Part shown: one piece after another, positions 10,106-20,805 of the stretch
Layout of the letters: each line of letters begins with the position of its first letter
Numbering within the stretch: the first letter of the stretch is position 1
Program-made: the position numbers and the translations under genes
The notes under the pieces: model-generated
Told to the model about the DNA's origin: nothing
Databases searched by the model: none
Seen by the model: only the letters and a program-made list of their open reading frames with translations
Source: Siphonodentalium dalli
Taxonomy: Eukaryota > Mollusca > Scaphopoda > Gadilida > Siphonodentaliidae
Direction of reading: 5' to 3'
Length of the DNA stretch: 64,000 nucleotides
Assembly: GCA_032622095.1 (NCBI GenBank)
Contig: CP136064.1
Span: 4,891,512 to 4,955,511, forward strand

Positions 10106-10659
10106 GGCTTTATGTAGGCAATAGAAGTAGTGAGCGGTGGATAAATACAAATCTGTTTAATATATATACGACATCATCGATGCTCTAATTACTACATGGG
10201 TCTTTCCATAAACAACATTCCTTGCTCGGCACCGACTACGGCGGATGACATTACTCTCATTTCTCTTTCTAAAGGTGGTATCGACAGTTTAATGAACATA
10301 AATGTGATACAAAAATATAGTATTTTTCCTTCTCCTACACCAAGAACAATGAAGTTGAATTTAATGAGTCGAAGACTTATCATTCTATAGCACGTAGGCT
10401 GTGGTAACTATGTCCAAATGTAATTCCATAAAAACCAGAGAGCACATATATTTATCAATGGTGCACGATAAATCCACCCAATCCACCATGGTAAATCCAC
10501 CCATGTTCTTTTGGGCTAAAACTCGGGTGTCCATCTATCTACTAAGACATCCACCAACTATCAAGACTCACAGAAACCCGATTTTACCAGGATTAAAAAG
10601 ACAAAAACAAGACAAAAACCCTGGTGTGGATAAACATGGGTGTAATTACCCATATATCT

Positions 10660-10910
10660 ACACCAAGTTGTACCCGGCTGTTTCCTACCTGGGTGTTTCC
10701 AACCAAGTTGTACCTTGGTGTGATTCACCCAAGTGTTTTCTACCCAGGTGTTCACTACCGAGGCGTATCTTGGTGTTTCCCACCCAGGTGTACCTTTGTG
10801 TTTTCTTACGTCGGTGTACCTGGGTTTTTCCTTGCCTGGTGATCCTTGGTGTTGTCTTACCCATGTGCATCTCCAAAGTGTTTCCACCCATATATACCTT
10901 GGTGTTTTTG
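10660..10910 (+). repeat. 25-bp minisatellite, forward block
   Basis: Degenerate units of the form tttcccacccaggtgtacctt with 'ggtg' following, about 25 bp each with some 15-bp variants, run for roughly nine copies. All six frames are nearly stop-free across the block, giving frames such as 10401-10961 (+) and 10561-10887 (-). These are repeat artefacts, not genes. Confidence 0.8.
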
Positions 10911-11099
10911 ACGGAGTTTCGCCGGATATTTCTACCAGTATATTTATACCCCGGGTGTTAAAGCAGGTACCGATCGATTAGTTTACCCTGGTGTATCCCA
11001 GTATTTTTACCCAGATGTATCCCCGATGCGCCACACCGATATACCCAGGTTTTAGAACACCAATGGTTTGCCACAGGATGCTGCACTGGGAGTACCACA

Positions 11100-11338
11100 G
11101 GGTATATTAATATAGTTGAGCCTGCTTAAGAACACCCGTGGTATACAATACGGTAGAAACATCCGGGACACACTTGGGTCGAAGACACCAAGGTACACCT
11201 CGGGTGGATACACCGAGATACACATCAATAAGAAAACCCCAAGTTTCACATAGGTAAGGAACACTAAAGTACAACCGGGTAGGAAACACAAAAATACATA
11301 TGGGTAGGAAACACAAACGAACACCTGGCTGAATAACA
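11100..11338 (-). repeat. 25-bp minisatellite, inverted block
   Basis: The same unit in reverse complement (for example aaggtacacctcgggtggat and 'gggtaggaaacac'). It ends where the giant inverted repeat begins. Between the two blocks (10910-11100) lie more diverged units such as 'taccctggtgtatcccag'. Confidence 0.75.
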
Positions 11339-12021
11339 CCACCGTACTGGTGGTGACTATAAATTTCATAGTTGTCGATCCGTGCAATGGAGATTTTTGG
11401 ACAAAAAGACAAGTTGACTTTACATTTTTTTTTTTTAAATCATCCCGGGGCGGACACTATAGCGCGATTTGGACCAAAAAAACACTCTGACTGGCAATAT
11501 TCGATTTTGTTTACAAAATCCCCAGTAGTGGCTGGCACTTTATCGAGAATCGATCCCGCCGTAGTGCCAGCCATTAATAATTATATCTACATGTGCGCAT
11601 GGATGTGTTTGGATGTGGTCGGCTTTTCGACGGACAATAAACTGAGTCAAAATATTCATAGACGGTGTGTATATAACCCCAAGCGGTGCAGTATACATCA
11701 TAATTACCTTATTATGCTGCAGTAAAAGCCATGGAAGCAGGTAGAACTGCTACTGGTCGAATGTAGTTAATATTCATGTAGATCTTTAAAAAATTATAAA
11801 GCAATGCCGTAGAAGATACCAATTCCAATGGCTGGTGGTGAAATAAATCATAATTATATAACATGCACATTCCGAATGAGCATAAAACACTGCCTCTATA
11901 CGAAGTTGATACATGACAGTGATTATTAAAACATATTAAATTGGCTTATATATGCATGTTCGATATGGTGGATATCATATATGATTATTTGAATACACAT
12001 GTATTCGGTATTGAAAACAAA

Positions 12022-12058
12022 CTCGGGTGGATACACCGAGATACACATCAATAAGAAA
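12022..12058. repeat. 37-bp filler insertion copied from the minisatellite
   Basis: These 37 bases, beginning 'ctcgggtggatacaccgaga', exactly match 11199-11235. They interrupt the left arm between 'aaaacaaa' and 'ttatgttatata'; the right arm lacks them at the mirror position near 12805. Confidence 0.9.
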
Positions 12059-12165
12059 TTATGTTATATAATTATATATAGTGTCAAACCGAATGGGGAA
12101 TCTTTAAAAATAGATTATCTCATGACATAGCAAGATTGATATACATGTAGTTTCATATATCAGTA

Positions 12166-12660
12166 CAGCGGCTGTAGTTCAGCAGATTATCGCGAACGCA
12201 GTTTAACTCAATTGTAACGAAGTTAGCAGAGTTTAGGTGGTGCAAATGACATGTAATCGATGGGCCATAACCAGGTACATGGATAGAACAAAATTTGGCC
12301 GACCTGCACCCCAGTTCAGCAGTTCAAAATCCCGTCCAGTAGTTCATATCGAGCAGTTCAGCAGATTCCCGAACGCAGTTTAACCAATTTTTAACGAGGA
12401 TAGTCGGGTATATGTTGTGCAAATGACTTTGGCCGACATACACCCCTGTTCAGCAGTTCAAAATCCCGTTCAGCACTTTATCGGGAAAAGTTCAGCAGAT
12501 TCTCCAAATCTAAGTTTAACTGATTTGTAACGAAGATATGCGGGTGAAGGTGGTTCAAATGACCTGAAATCGATGGGCCATAACCATATACGTTGATAGA
12601 AAACCATTTGGCCGACCTCCACCCCAGTTCGAGAAATCTGCTGATCAGAATTCTAGGTGA
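12166..12660 (+). repeat. three tandem units in the foldback spacer
   Basis: Each unit has 'gttcagcagatt', 'cgcagtttaact' or a variant, 'taacgaag', 'caaatgac', 'tggccgac' and 'caccccagttc'. They start near 12173, 12350 and 12490; the second lacks ~45 bp. They end in CTGATCAG palindromes at 12651-12678. Confidence 0.8.
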
Positions 12661-14324
12661 TAATCTGCTGATCAGCTGCTGATTCAGCGTTTTAGGTACA
12701 TCCCCGTTTTTATACCCATGAAACTACATGTATATCAATCTTGTCAAGAGATAATTCATTTTTAAAGATTCCCAATTCGGTTTTGACACTATATATATAA
12801 CATAATAGTTTGTTTTCAATACCGAATACATGTGTATTCAAATAATCATATATGATATCCACCATATCGAACATACATATATAAGCCAATTTATAGGTTT
12901 AATCATCACTGTCAGGTATCACTTCGTATAGAGGCAGTTTTACCAATTATAAATTGTGTTAGCCGTCCAAACAAAAAATCAAAGATTATTACACAATACA
13001 TGTAGCTGTAATTAATAAAAGTTTTCTCAATAAAGAATGTTTTATGCTCATTCGGAATGTGCATGTTATATAATTATGATTTATTTCACCACCAGCCATT
13101 GGAATTGGTATCTTCTACGGCATTGCTTTATAATATTTTAAAGATCTACATGAATATTAACTACATTCGACCAGTAGCAGTTCTACCTGCTTCCATCGCT
13201 TTTACTGCAGCATAATAAGGTAATTATGATATATACTGCACCGCTGGGAGTAATATACACAACCGTCTATGAATACTTTGACTCAGTTTATGTCAGTTAT
13301 GGTCCGTCGAAAAGCCGACCACATCCAAACACAAATGACAAATAAGTGGGAATACAACAAATGCAGTCCATGCGCACATGTAGATATAATTAGTAACGGC
13401 TGGCACTACAGCGGGATCGATTATCGCTATAGTGCCAGCCACTACGGGGGATTTGTCAAAAAAACCCGGGATGATTTTTTTTCTAAAATGTAAAGTCAAC
13501 TTGTTTTTTTGTCAAAAAATCTCCATTGCACGGATCGACAACTATGAAATTTATAGTCACCACCAGTACAGTGGATTATTTTGGTCAAAAATCCCGCCAT
13601 AGTGTCCGTCCCTGGAGTTTTGGTCGATTCTTGTTATTGTGCCCACCAGTATGGGGGATTTCATGGTCCAAAAGCCCTATATTGCCAGGTAGAGGGATTT
13701 TTTGGGGGCCAAATCGCGCTATAGTGTCCGTCCCGGGGTGATTTTACTAAAAATGAAAAGTCGACTTTACATTTTGTCACAAAATCTCTATTGCACGGAT
13801 CGACAACTATGAAATTTACAGTTGTCGATCCGTGCAATGGAAATTTTGTGGTCCAAAAACCTAATATTGCCAGTCAGCGGGTTTTCTGGTAAAAAAATCG
13901 CGCCATAGTGTTCGTCCCGATGGATTTTTGGTCAAAAATCCCGTTATAGTGGCCGACCCGGGGATTTTTTCTAAAAATATTAAAGTCAACTTGTCTTTTG
14001 TCAATGCAAGATAATGAGAAGATAGTTATGAAGAAGCGAAAAGTTCAGCGTTTATTTATTCTGAAGACGAAGAAATAACAGAAGAGCGGAGACGAAAACG
14101 CAAAAAGAGAACACAGGGGTGAAAATAAAAAGAGAAAGGTCAGTGGCAATAGATTTCGATTCATCGGAATATTTTGAGGTGGTGAGTAGTGTAGAGAAAT
14201 TTTCGAGAGAATTTAGAACAGCTGCGAGAAATTTGAAGTGAAATTTCAAAAACTTCCCAAACCCATTTAAAAAATGTGTCCAAGATTTTTTATAGTTAGC
14301 TGAAAATTTAAGTGAAGGTGTGTC

Positions 14325-14325
<1 letters not shown>

Positions 14326-14364
<39 letters not shown>
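14326..14364. repeat. 39-nt poly-C tract at an inversion junction
   Basis: A run of 39 consecutive C. Left of it a satellite unit reads forward; right of it (14365 to ~14650) the same unit type reads reversed, from the coding-like part back to the palindromic core. Confidence 0.95.
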
Positions 14365-14366
<2 letters not shown>

Positions 14367-15665
14367 GTGTTAACTTTTTGCGTTTTCGTTCTCGTTCTTC
14401 TGGTATTCCTTCATCTTCAGAATAAATAATCGGCTGAATTTTTCGCTTCTTCTTTTCATTATCTTGCATTGACAAATGACAAGTTGACTTTACATTTTTT
14501 TCAAAAAAAATCCCCTGGACGGCCACAAAAGCGGGATTTTTGACCCAAAATCCATCGGGACGGACACCATAGCTTGATCTTTGACCAAAAACGTCTCTGA
14601 CTGGCAATATTGTGCTTTTTGACCACAAAGCTATGAAATTTATAGTTGTCGATCCGTGAAATGGAGATTTTGTGGTCCAAAAGCCCAATATTGCCAGTCA
14701 GAGGGGTTTTTGGTAAACAAAATCGCGCTATAGTGTCCGTCACGATAGATTTTTTGTCAAAAATCTCGCTATAGTGGCCGCCCCGGGGATATTTTCGAAA
14801 ACAAAATGTAATGTCAACTTGACTTTTGTCAATGCAAGATAATGAGAAGATAGTTATGAAGAAGCGAAAAGATCAGCCGATTATTTATTCTGAAGATTAA
14901 GAAATACCAGAAGAGCGGGGACGAAAACGCAAAATGAGAATGCGGGGTGAAGAAAAAAAAGAGAAAGGTCAGTGCCAATAGATTTCGATGCATCGGAATA
15001 TTTGATAGTTTGGCTGAAAATTTAAAAAACAAAAATGTGAAGTTGGGTCTTCAACACGAGTTCGGATTACAATAAATCATCCTGGTTTAGATATGGGAAT
15101 TTTCCTCCCATTCAAGAAAGATTAAGAAATCGATCGCGCTATAGTGACAAAAAAAATCACCCCGGAACAAACACTATAGCGCGATTTTTGACCAAAAACC
15201 ACTCCAAATGGCAATATTGGAATATTTGACCAAAAATCCTCCGTTCTGGCTGGCACTATAGCGCGATCGATTCGCGTTATATTACCCACCAGTACGGGGG
15301 ATTTTTTGGTCCAAAAGCCACAATACTACCAGAGGGCTTTTTGATCCAAATAACGCTATAGTGTCCGTCCCGGGGTGATTTTTCCTATAAAATGTTAAGT
15401 CGACTTTACATTTTGTCAAAAAATCTACTCTGTACGGATCGACAGCTATGAAATTTATAGTTGTCGATCCGTGCAATGGAGATTTTGTGGTCCAAAAGCC
15501 CAATATTGCCAGTCAGAGGGGTTTTTGGTCAATCGCGCTATAGTGTCCGTCCCGATGGATTTTTTTGTCAAAAATCCCGCTATAGTGTCCGTCCCGATGG
15601 ATTTTTTGTCAAAAATCCCGCTATAGTGGCCGTCCCGGGGATTTTTTCTAAAACAATATGTAAAG

Positions 15666-16125
15666 TCAACTTGTCTTTTGACAATGCAAGATAGTGAGAA
15701 GATAGTTATGAAGGAGCGAAAAGTTCAGCCGATTATTTATTCTGAAGATGAAGAAACACCAGAAGAGCGGGAACGAAAACGCAAAAAAGAGAACACGGGG
15801 GAAAAGAAAAAGGTCAGTGCCAATAGATTTCGATGAATCGGAATATTTTGAGGTGGTGAGTAGCGTAGAGAAAGTTTCTAGAAAATTTAGATCAGCTGCT
15901 AGGAAATTTGAAGTGAAATTTGAAAATTCCACACCCATTTAACAAATGTGTCCAAGATTTTTGATAGTTTGGCTGAAAATAAAAAAAAACATTATTGTGA
16001 AGTTGGGTCTACAATACGAGTTCGGATTAGAATAAATCATGCTTGTTTAGATATGGGGATTTTTCTCCCATTCAAGAAAGATTATGAAATCGATCGCGCT
16101 ACAGTGACAAAAAAAATCATCCCCG
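15666..16125 (+). pseudogene. protein-like fragment embedded in the satellite (best copy)
   Basis: Reading through frameshifts, the unit encodes an acidic/basic segment (PIIYSEDEE then RKRKKR), followed by SVPIDFDESEYFEVVSSVEK, RKFRSAARKFEVKFE and, in another frame, KIFDSLAEN. Farther on come RVRIRINHACLDMGIF and PFKKDYEIDRATVTK. Other units (14009, 14840, 16606, 17525) give the same residues with silent and conservative changes. The frameshifts fall at different places in different units, so this looks like a once-coding exon captured by a satellite. The HPGLDMGIFIPFKK segment (as in 17917-18132) faintly recalls a family of uncharacterised invertebrate proteins with 'VRMVL...HPGLD.PI.IPF'. 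That is from memory and unverified. Confidence 0.4.
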
Positions 16126-17640
16126 GGAAGAACACTATACAGAGATTTTTTACCAGAAACCACTCTTACTGGAAATATTAGGATTTTTGACCGAAAAATG
16201 CCCCGTACTGGCTGGCATTATATTCACGCTATAGTGCCCACCAATACGGGGGGTTTTGAGGTCCAAAAGCCCCAATATTTCCAGACAGAGGGATTTTTGG
16301 TCCAAATCGCGTTATAGTGTCCGTCCATGTGTGATTTTTACTGAAAATATAAAGTGGACTCTACATTTTGTCAAAAATCTCCATTGCACGGATCGACAGC
16401 TATGAAATTTATAGTTGTCGATCCATGCAACGGATATTTTGTGGTCCAAAAGACTAATATTGCCAGTCAGAGGGGTTTTTGGTCAAAAAAGGCGCCATAG
16501 TGTCCGTCCCGATGGATTTTTGGTAAAACATAACGCTATAGTGGCCGCCCCGGGGATTTTTTCTACAAAATGTAAAGCCAGCTTGTCTTTCGTCAATGCA
16601 AGATAATGAGAAGATAGTTATGAAGGAGCGAAAAGTCAGCCGACTATTTATTCTGAAGATGAAGAAATACCAGTAGAGCTGGGACGAAAACACAAAAAGA
16701 GAACACGGGGTGAAAAGAACAAGAAAAAGGTCAGTACCAATAGATTTCGATGCATTGGAATATTTTGAGGTGGTGAGTAGAGTGGAGAAATTTTCTAACA
16801 AATTTAGAACAGCTGCGAGGAAATTTGAAGTGAAATTTGAAAAAAATTCCACACCCATTTAAAAAATGTGTCCAAGATTTTTGGCCGTTTGGCTGAAAAT
16901 TTCAAAACAAATGTGAAGTTGGGTCTTCAACACGAGTTCGGATTACAATAAATCATCCTGGTTTAGATATGGGGATTTTTATCCCATTCAAGAAAGATTA
17001 TGAAATCCATCGCGCTACAGTGACAAAAAAAGCACCCCGGGACGGACACGACAGCGCGATTTTTTACCAAAAACCACTCTGAATGGCAATATAGGGGATT
17101 TTTGACAAAAAATCCCCCGTACTGGCTGGCACTATAACGCGATCAATTCGCGTTATAGTAAACACCAGTACGGGGGCATTTAGTGGTCCGAAAGCCCCAA
17201 TATTACCAGAGGGCTTTTTGGTCCTAATAACGATATAGTGTCCTTCCCGGAGTGATTTTTAATAAAAATGTAAAGTCGACTTTACATTTGTCAAATAATC
17301 TCCACTGCTCGGATCGACAACTATGAAATTTATAGTTGTTGATCCGTGCAATGGAGATTTTGTGGTCTAAAAGCCCAATATTGCCAGTCAGAGGTGTTTT
17401 TGGTTCAAAAAATCGCACAATAGTGTCCGTACCGATGGATATTTGGTCAAAAATCCCGCTATGGAGGCCGTCCCGGGATTTTTTTAAAAACAATGTAAAG
17501 TCAACTTGTCTTTGGTCATTGCATGATAATGAGAAGATAGTTATGAAGAAGCGAACAGATCAGCCGATTATTTATTCTGAAGATGAAGAACTACCAGAAG
17601 AGCGGGGTCGAAAACGCAAAAAGAGAATACGGGGTGAAGG

Positions 17641-17800
17641 CCCAAAATTAACATTTTTGTTTTTATTTTTCAGCTAAACTATCAAAAATCCTGGTCACAT
17701 TTTTTAAATGGGTGTGGAAATTATTGAAATTTTCCTCGCAGCTGATCTAAATTTTCTAGAATATTTCTGTACACTACTCACCACCTCAAAATATTTCGAT
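17641..17800 (-). repeat. inverted segment within the satellite
   Basis: The protein-like part is present in reverse and meets its forward copy at a palindrome 'aatatttcgatgcatcggaa' (17791-17810), giving a ~320-bp foldback from 17641 to about 17960. Confidence 0.8.
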
Positions 17801-18661
17801 GCATCGGAATATTTTAAGGTGGTGAGTAGTGTAAAGAAATTTTCTAGAAAATTTAGATCAGCTGCTAGGAAATTTGAAGTAAAATTTGAAAAACATTCCA
17901 CACCCATTTAAAATATGTGTCCAAGATTTTTGGCCGTTTGGCTGAAAATTTCAAACAAAAATGTGAAGTTGGGTCTTCAACACGAGTTCGGATTACAATA
18001 AATCATCCTGGTTTAGATATGGGGATTTTTATCCCATTCAAGAAACATTATGAAATCCATCGCGCTACAGTGACAAAAAAGGCACCCCGGGACGGACACA
18101 ACAGCGCGATTTTTTACCAAAAACCACTCTGAATGTCAATATTGGGGATTTTTTACCAAAAATCCCCCGTACTGGCTGGCACTATAGCGCGATCAATTCG
18201 CGTTATAGTAAACACCAGTACGGGGGCATTTAGTGGTCCAAAAGCCCCAATATTACCAGAGGGCTTTTTGGTCCTAATAACGATATAGTGTCCTTCCCGG
18301 AGTGATTTTTACTAAAAATGTAAAAGTCGACTTTACATTTGTCAAATAATCTCCACTGCTCGGATCGACAACTATGAAATTTATAGTTGTCGATCCGTGC
18401 AATGGAGATTTTGTGGTCTAAGAGCCCAATATTGCCAGTCGGAGGTGTTTTTGGTTCAAAAAATCGCACAATAGTGTCCGTACCGATGGATATTTGGTCA
18501 AAAATCCCGCTATGGAGGCCGTCCTGGGATTTTTTTTTTAAAACAATGTAAAGTCAACTTGTCTTTGGTCATTGCATGATAATGAGAAGATAGTTATGAA
18601 GAAGCGAAAAGATCAGCCGATTATTTATTCTGAAGATGAAGAACTACCAGAAGAGCGGGGT

Positions 18662-19600
18662 CAGCTGACTTTTTGAAGCTCTCCAGTCGAAAGGGAAAAT
18701 CGCTAAAACATAAAATGCAGAGAAATATTGGCGCAAATTACGGTCCCAAATGATTTAAAGCCTTTCTACAAATTACGTGAAAGCTGCTACCGATGAAAAT
18801 CGTCTAAGATTTAGTGAAAATGTTACTCTGAAAAATTCTAGTGCCACGTAGAGGTTGCCGCCATTTTGAAAATCTTCGAGAGAGAACCTGGTGAGATCAA
18901 ACCATATTTCCCTTGTTATACTTCATATCAATAGATACGAACTCAGAAGTGCTTATCAAGCCAATAATATAACTAGCAACTTATTGTTTATTTTGGTCAC
19001 TGACTGTTCATTTTCCTGTGTTGACCAACTCTTCGAGTGTATTGCTCACAATGGAAACTGGTTCAGGCACCCTGTATACCCTCAGGTTTCAATTGTCACT
19101 CACAACATACAAACTAGCGCTCAAAAGAATGACGAATCAAATGTATTGCATCTTCATGATGCATAGATAATAGGACACATGCTCCGAAACACGATGAAAA
19201 TGCCAGGAATATCTTAAAGAGTGATAGGGATTATTCAACATCCTCTTTGCTAGATGGCAATAAGCGTCCACCGATATAGCAATCACCCATGGGCATCTCT
19301 AGCTACCAATATCATGATTCCTCTCATATATATCAGTGTGCATTTTCTGGAATCCAATGCTAGCCCAGCCGGCTTAAACTCGTTGGAACGGGGCATAATT
19401 AGTTCATTTACAAATCATGTTCTTTAAGCTTTAATAATCATGATTTGCATGAAATTCCTAAAAGCTATACCAGATGATCTCTCTACCCAAACCCCAGGCA
19501 GATTTATCTCCCATCGCTCCGCTGAGATAACACTGCCATAAGGACATTTGGTAAGGATTTCTTACGTGTTCTCAGTTCTTATGTTTTAGGATTAAAATTG
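18662..19600. other. no gene recognised
   Basis: Begins sharply at the end of the satellite. A 91-codon frame (18891-19166, +) has no motif. 'gttgccgccattttg' at 18857 read in reverse gives ATGGCGGCAAC but stops after nine codons. Confidence 0.5.
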
Positions 19601-19639
19601 TCTATGTCTGGCTCAGTTCATAATGTTCTTATTAATACC

Positions 19640-20080
19640 GAAAGAATGACCACTATTGCAAACTTTTGTTACTGTCATCGTATAATTTCTTATTCCTGTG
19701 TTTTATATAACGTTCTTCAAGTTTGTTCGCTATTGTAGCACAATACTTGGTGATGTCAAAGTTGACTGATTTATCCACACATGTTCTAATCCAATTTTTC
19801 TTAAAAACAATTCAACACTCTGACTAAAGCCACCGTCTATTTGCATGCTTTCAAAATAGGCGTTTTTAACTAATGAGGACTCTGGTGCAGAAATGATGTG
19901 GTGACAAAATCCAATGCTATTCTTTAGTCCTGCTATATATACGGGAAAAAGACACAATTCCACTGGACAAGCCATATTACCAGATGACTTGTTCACACCT
20001 AAAACAGATTTAGTACATTTTAACTGTATTTTATCCATAGGGAATGTAAACATTCTGATCTCAATCTCAATTTGAGTCAC
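19640..20080 (-). pseudogene. LINE ORF2 C-terminal fragment
   Basis: The reverse frame 20080-19730 reads PMDKIQLKCTKSVLGVNKSS, then VELCLFPVYIAGLKNSI and LRKIGLEHVWINQ. After a frameshift it continues NKLEERYIKHRNKKLYDD. The order 'K.C..VLGVNK', 'ELG..P.Y', 'LG..VW.NQ' and 'L..R......LYDD' is characteristic of the thumb/connection region after the RT palm in LINE proteins common in molluscs. No palm motif remains. At least one frameshift and several stops are present. Confidence 0.65.
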
Positions 20081-20159
20081 TAATATAATATGGTCTAAAG
20101 TGGTGAGTTCAAGACTTAGTGTTAAAATTATTTCAAGAGCGGCTTAATATTCAACTTGG

Positions 20160-20440
20160 TAGGGGTCCGTGAAGTTAGCACAACATGGGCCCATATTTGC
20201 AAGGATGTGGTTACTCTCAGATGGTACTTTCGCTGTTAGTTTTCACTGACGAATGTTGAACAGGGGCACATTCAATTCAACATTCGTTCAACATTCGGAC
20301 TTGGCCATTTTTCGAGGATTTTGACTCGGGTAAAGAGGGCACATGATCGGTTCGGACCCATATGTGAAGGGATGTGTACACTCCTTAAACAGAGCACATT
20401 CAATATTCGTTCAACATTCGGACTTGATTTGTTGTGTCTC
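20160..20440 (+). repeat. dispersed repeat with ACATTCGTTCAACATTCG motifs
   Basis: Shares 'ggtccgtgaagttagcacaa', 'aacattcgttcaacattcgg', 'gagggcacatgat' and 'atatgtgaagggatg' with the reverse strand of 31020-31535. Probably two decayed ~150-bp units. Confidence 0.75.
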
Positions 20441-20481
20441 CTGAACAATTTGATTTTCCGGAGGTACGACCTTTTAGCAGT

Positions 20482-20761
20482 CTATGGACGCTAGCTATGT
20501 TCATGAAGTATATGGACGCTAGCTATGTTCATGAAGTCTATGGACGCTAGCTATGTTCATGAAGTCTATGGACGCTAGCTATGTTCATGACGTCTATGGA
20601 CGCTAGCTATGTTCATGAAAGCCTATGGACGCTAGCTATGTTTATGAAGTCTATGGACGCTAGCTATGTTCATGAAGTCTATGGACGCTAGCTATGTTCA
20701 TGAAGTCTATGGACGCTAGCTATGTTCATGAAGTATATGGACGCTAGCTATGGTCATGAAG
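20482..20761 (+). repeat. 10 x 28-bp minisatellite
   Basis: Ten nearly identical units, 'tatggacgctagctatgttc' followed by 'atgaagtc', with only single-base variants and one 1-bp insertion. Each unit holds the palindrome GCTAGC. The high identity points to recent expansion. Confidence 0.97.
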
Positions 20762-20805
20762 ACATGGCAGTAGCATTGTCAGTTTCGAGGAGACTTGATA
20801 TTTAA

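Larger units (their letters stand above)
11339..13575. mobile_element. 2.2-kb foldback with ~0.8-kb inverted arms
   Basis: The left arm 11339-12157 is the inverted counterpart of the right arm 12718-13575. Both read from an outer 'ccacYgtactggtggtgac' end, through 'gtcgatccgtgcaatggaga', a 'gtcggcttttcgacgga' block and 'gtattcaaataatcatatat', to the inner 'atgaaactacatgta' end. Arm identity is about 90% by eye, with small indels. The outermost ~200 bp of each arm is satellite sequence of the type that fills 13576-18661. The spacer holds three tandem units. No transposase-like frame is present. It may be a foldback transposon or an inverted duplication. Confidence 0.8.
13576..18661. repeat. 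higher-order satellite array, ~0.85-1.05-kb units
   Basis: The marker 'gagaagatagttatgaag' or a close variant recurs near 14016, 14844, 15696, 16608, 17530 and 18586, so about six units follow each other. Each unit contains a palindromic core 'cggatcgacaRctatgaaat' with its mirror, several blocks of 'tttttggtcaaaaat' joined to 'cgctatagtgtccgtcccg', a palindrome around 'gcgatcgattcgcg', and a protein-like stretch. Neighbouring units differ by point changes, indels and two local inversions. Many 60-130-codon frames on both strands across the array are by-products of the repeats. The array stops abruptly at 18661 within the protein-like part. Confidence 0.9.

Noticed and set aside
10401-10961. 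186-codon open frame, longest non-LINE frame in its region
   Set aside because: It spans the 25-bp minisatellite, where nearly all six frames are open; residues are periodic and no domain is present.
14308-14688. 126-codon reverse frame ending in a glycine run
   Set aside because: It translates the satellite palindromes and the 39-nt poly-C tract.
16454-16858. 134-codon reverse frame in the satellite
   Set aside because: It is antisense to the protein-like part of the unit; the same antisense frame is broken in other units.
18857-18871. Start-like ATGGCGGCAAC on the reverse strand
   Set aside because: It stops after nine codons with no donor site; the same holds for the reverse ATGGCGGCAGC at 54329-54343.
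20482-20761. CRISPR-like array (regular 28-bp repeats)
   Set aside because: Repeats are directly adjacent with no variable spacers, and the context is eukaryotic.
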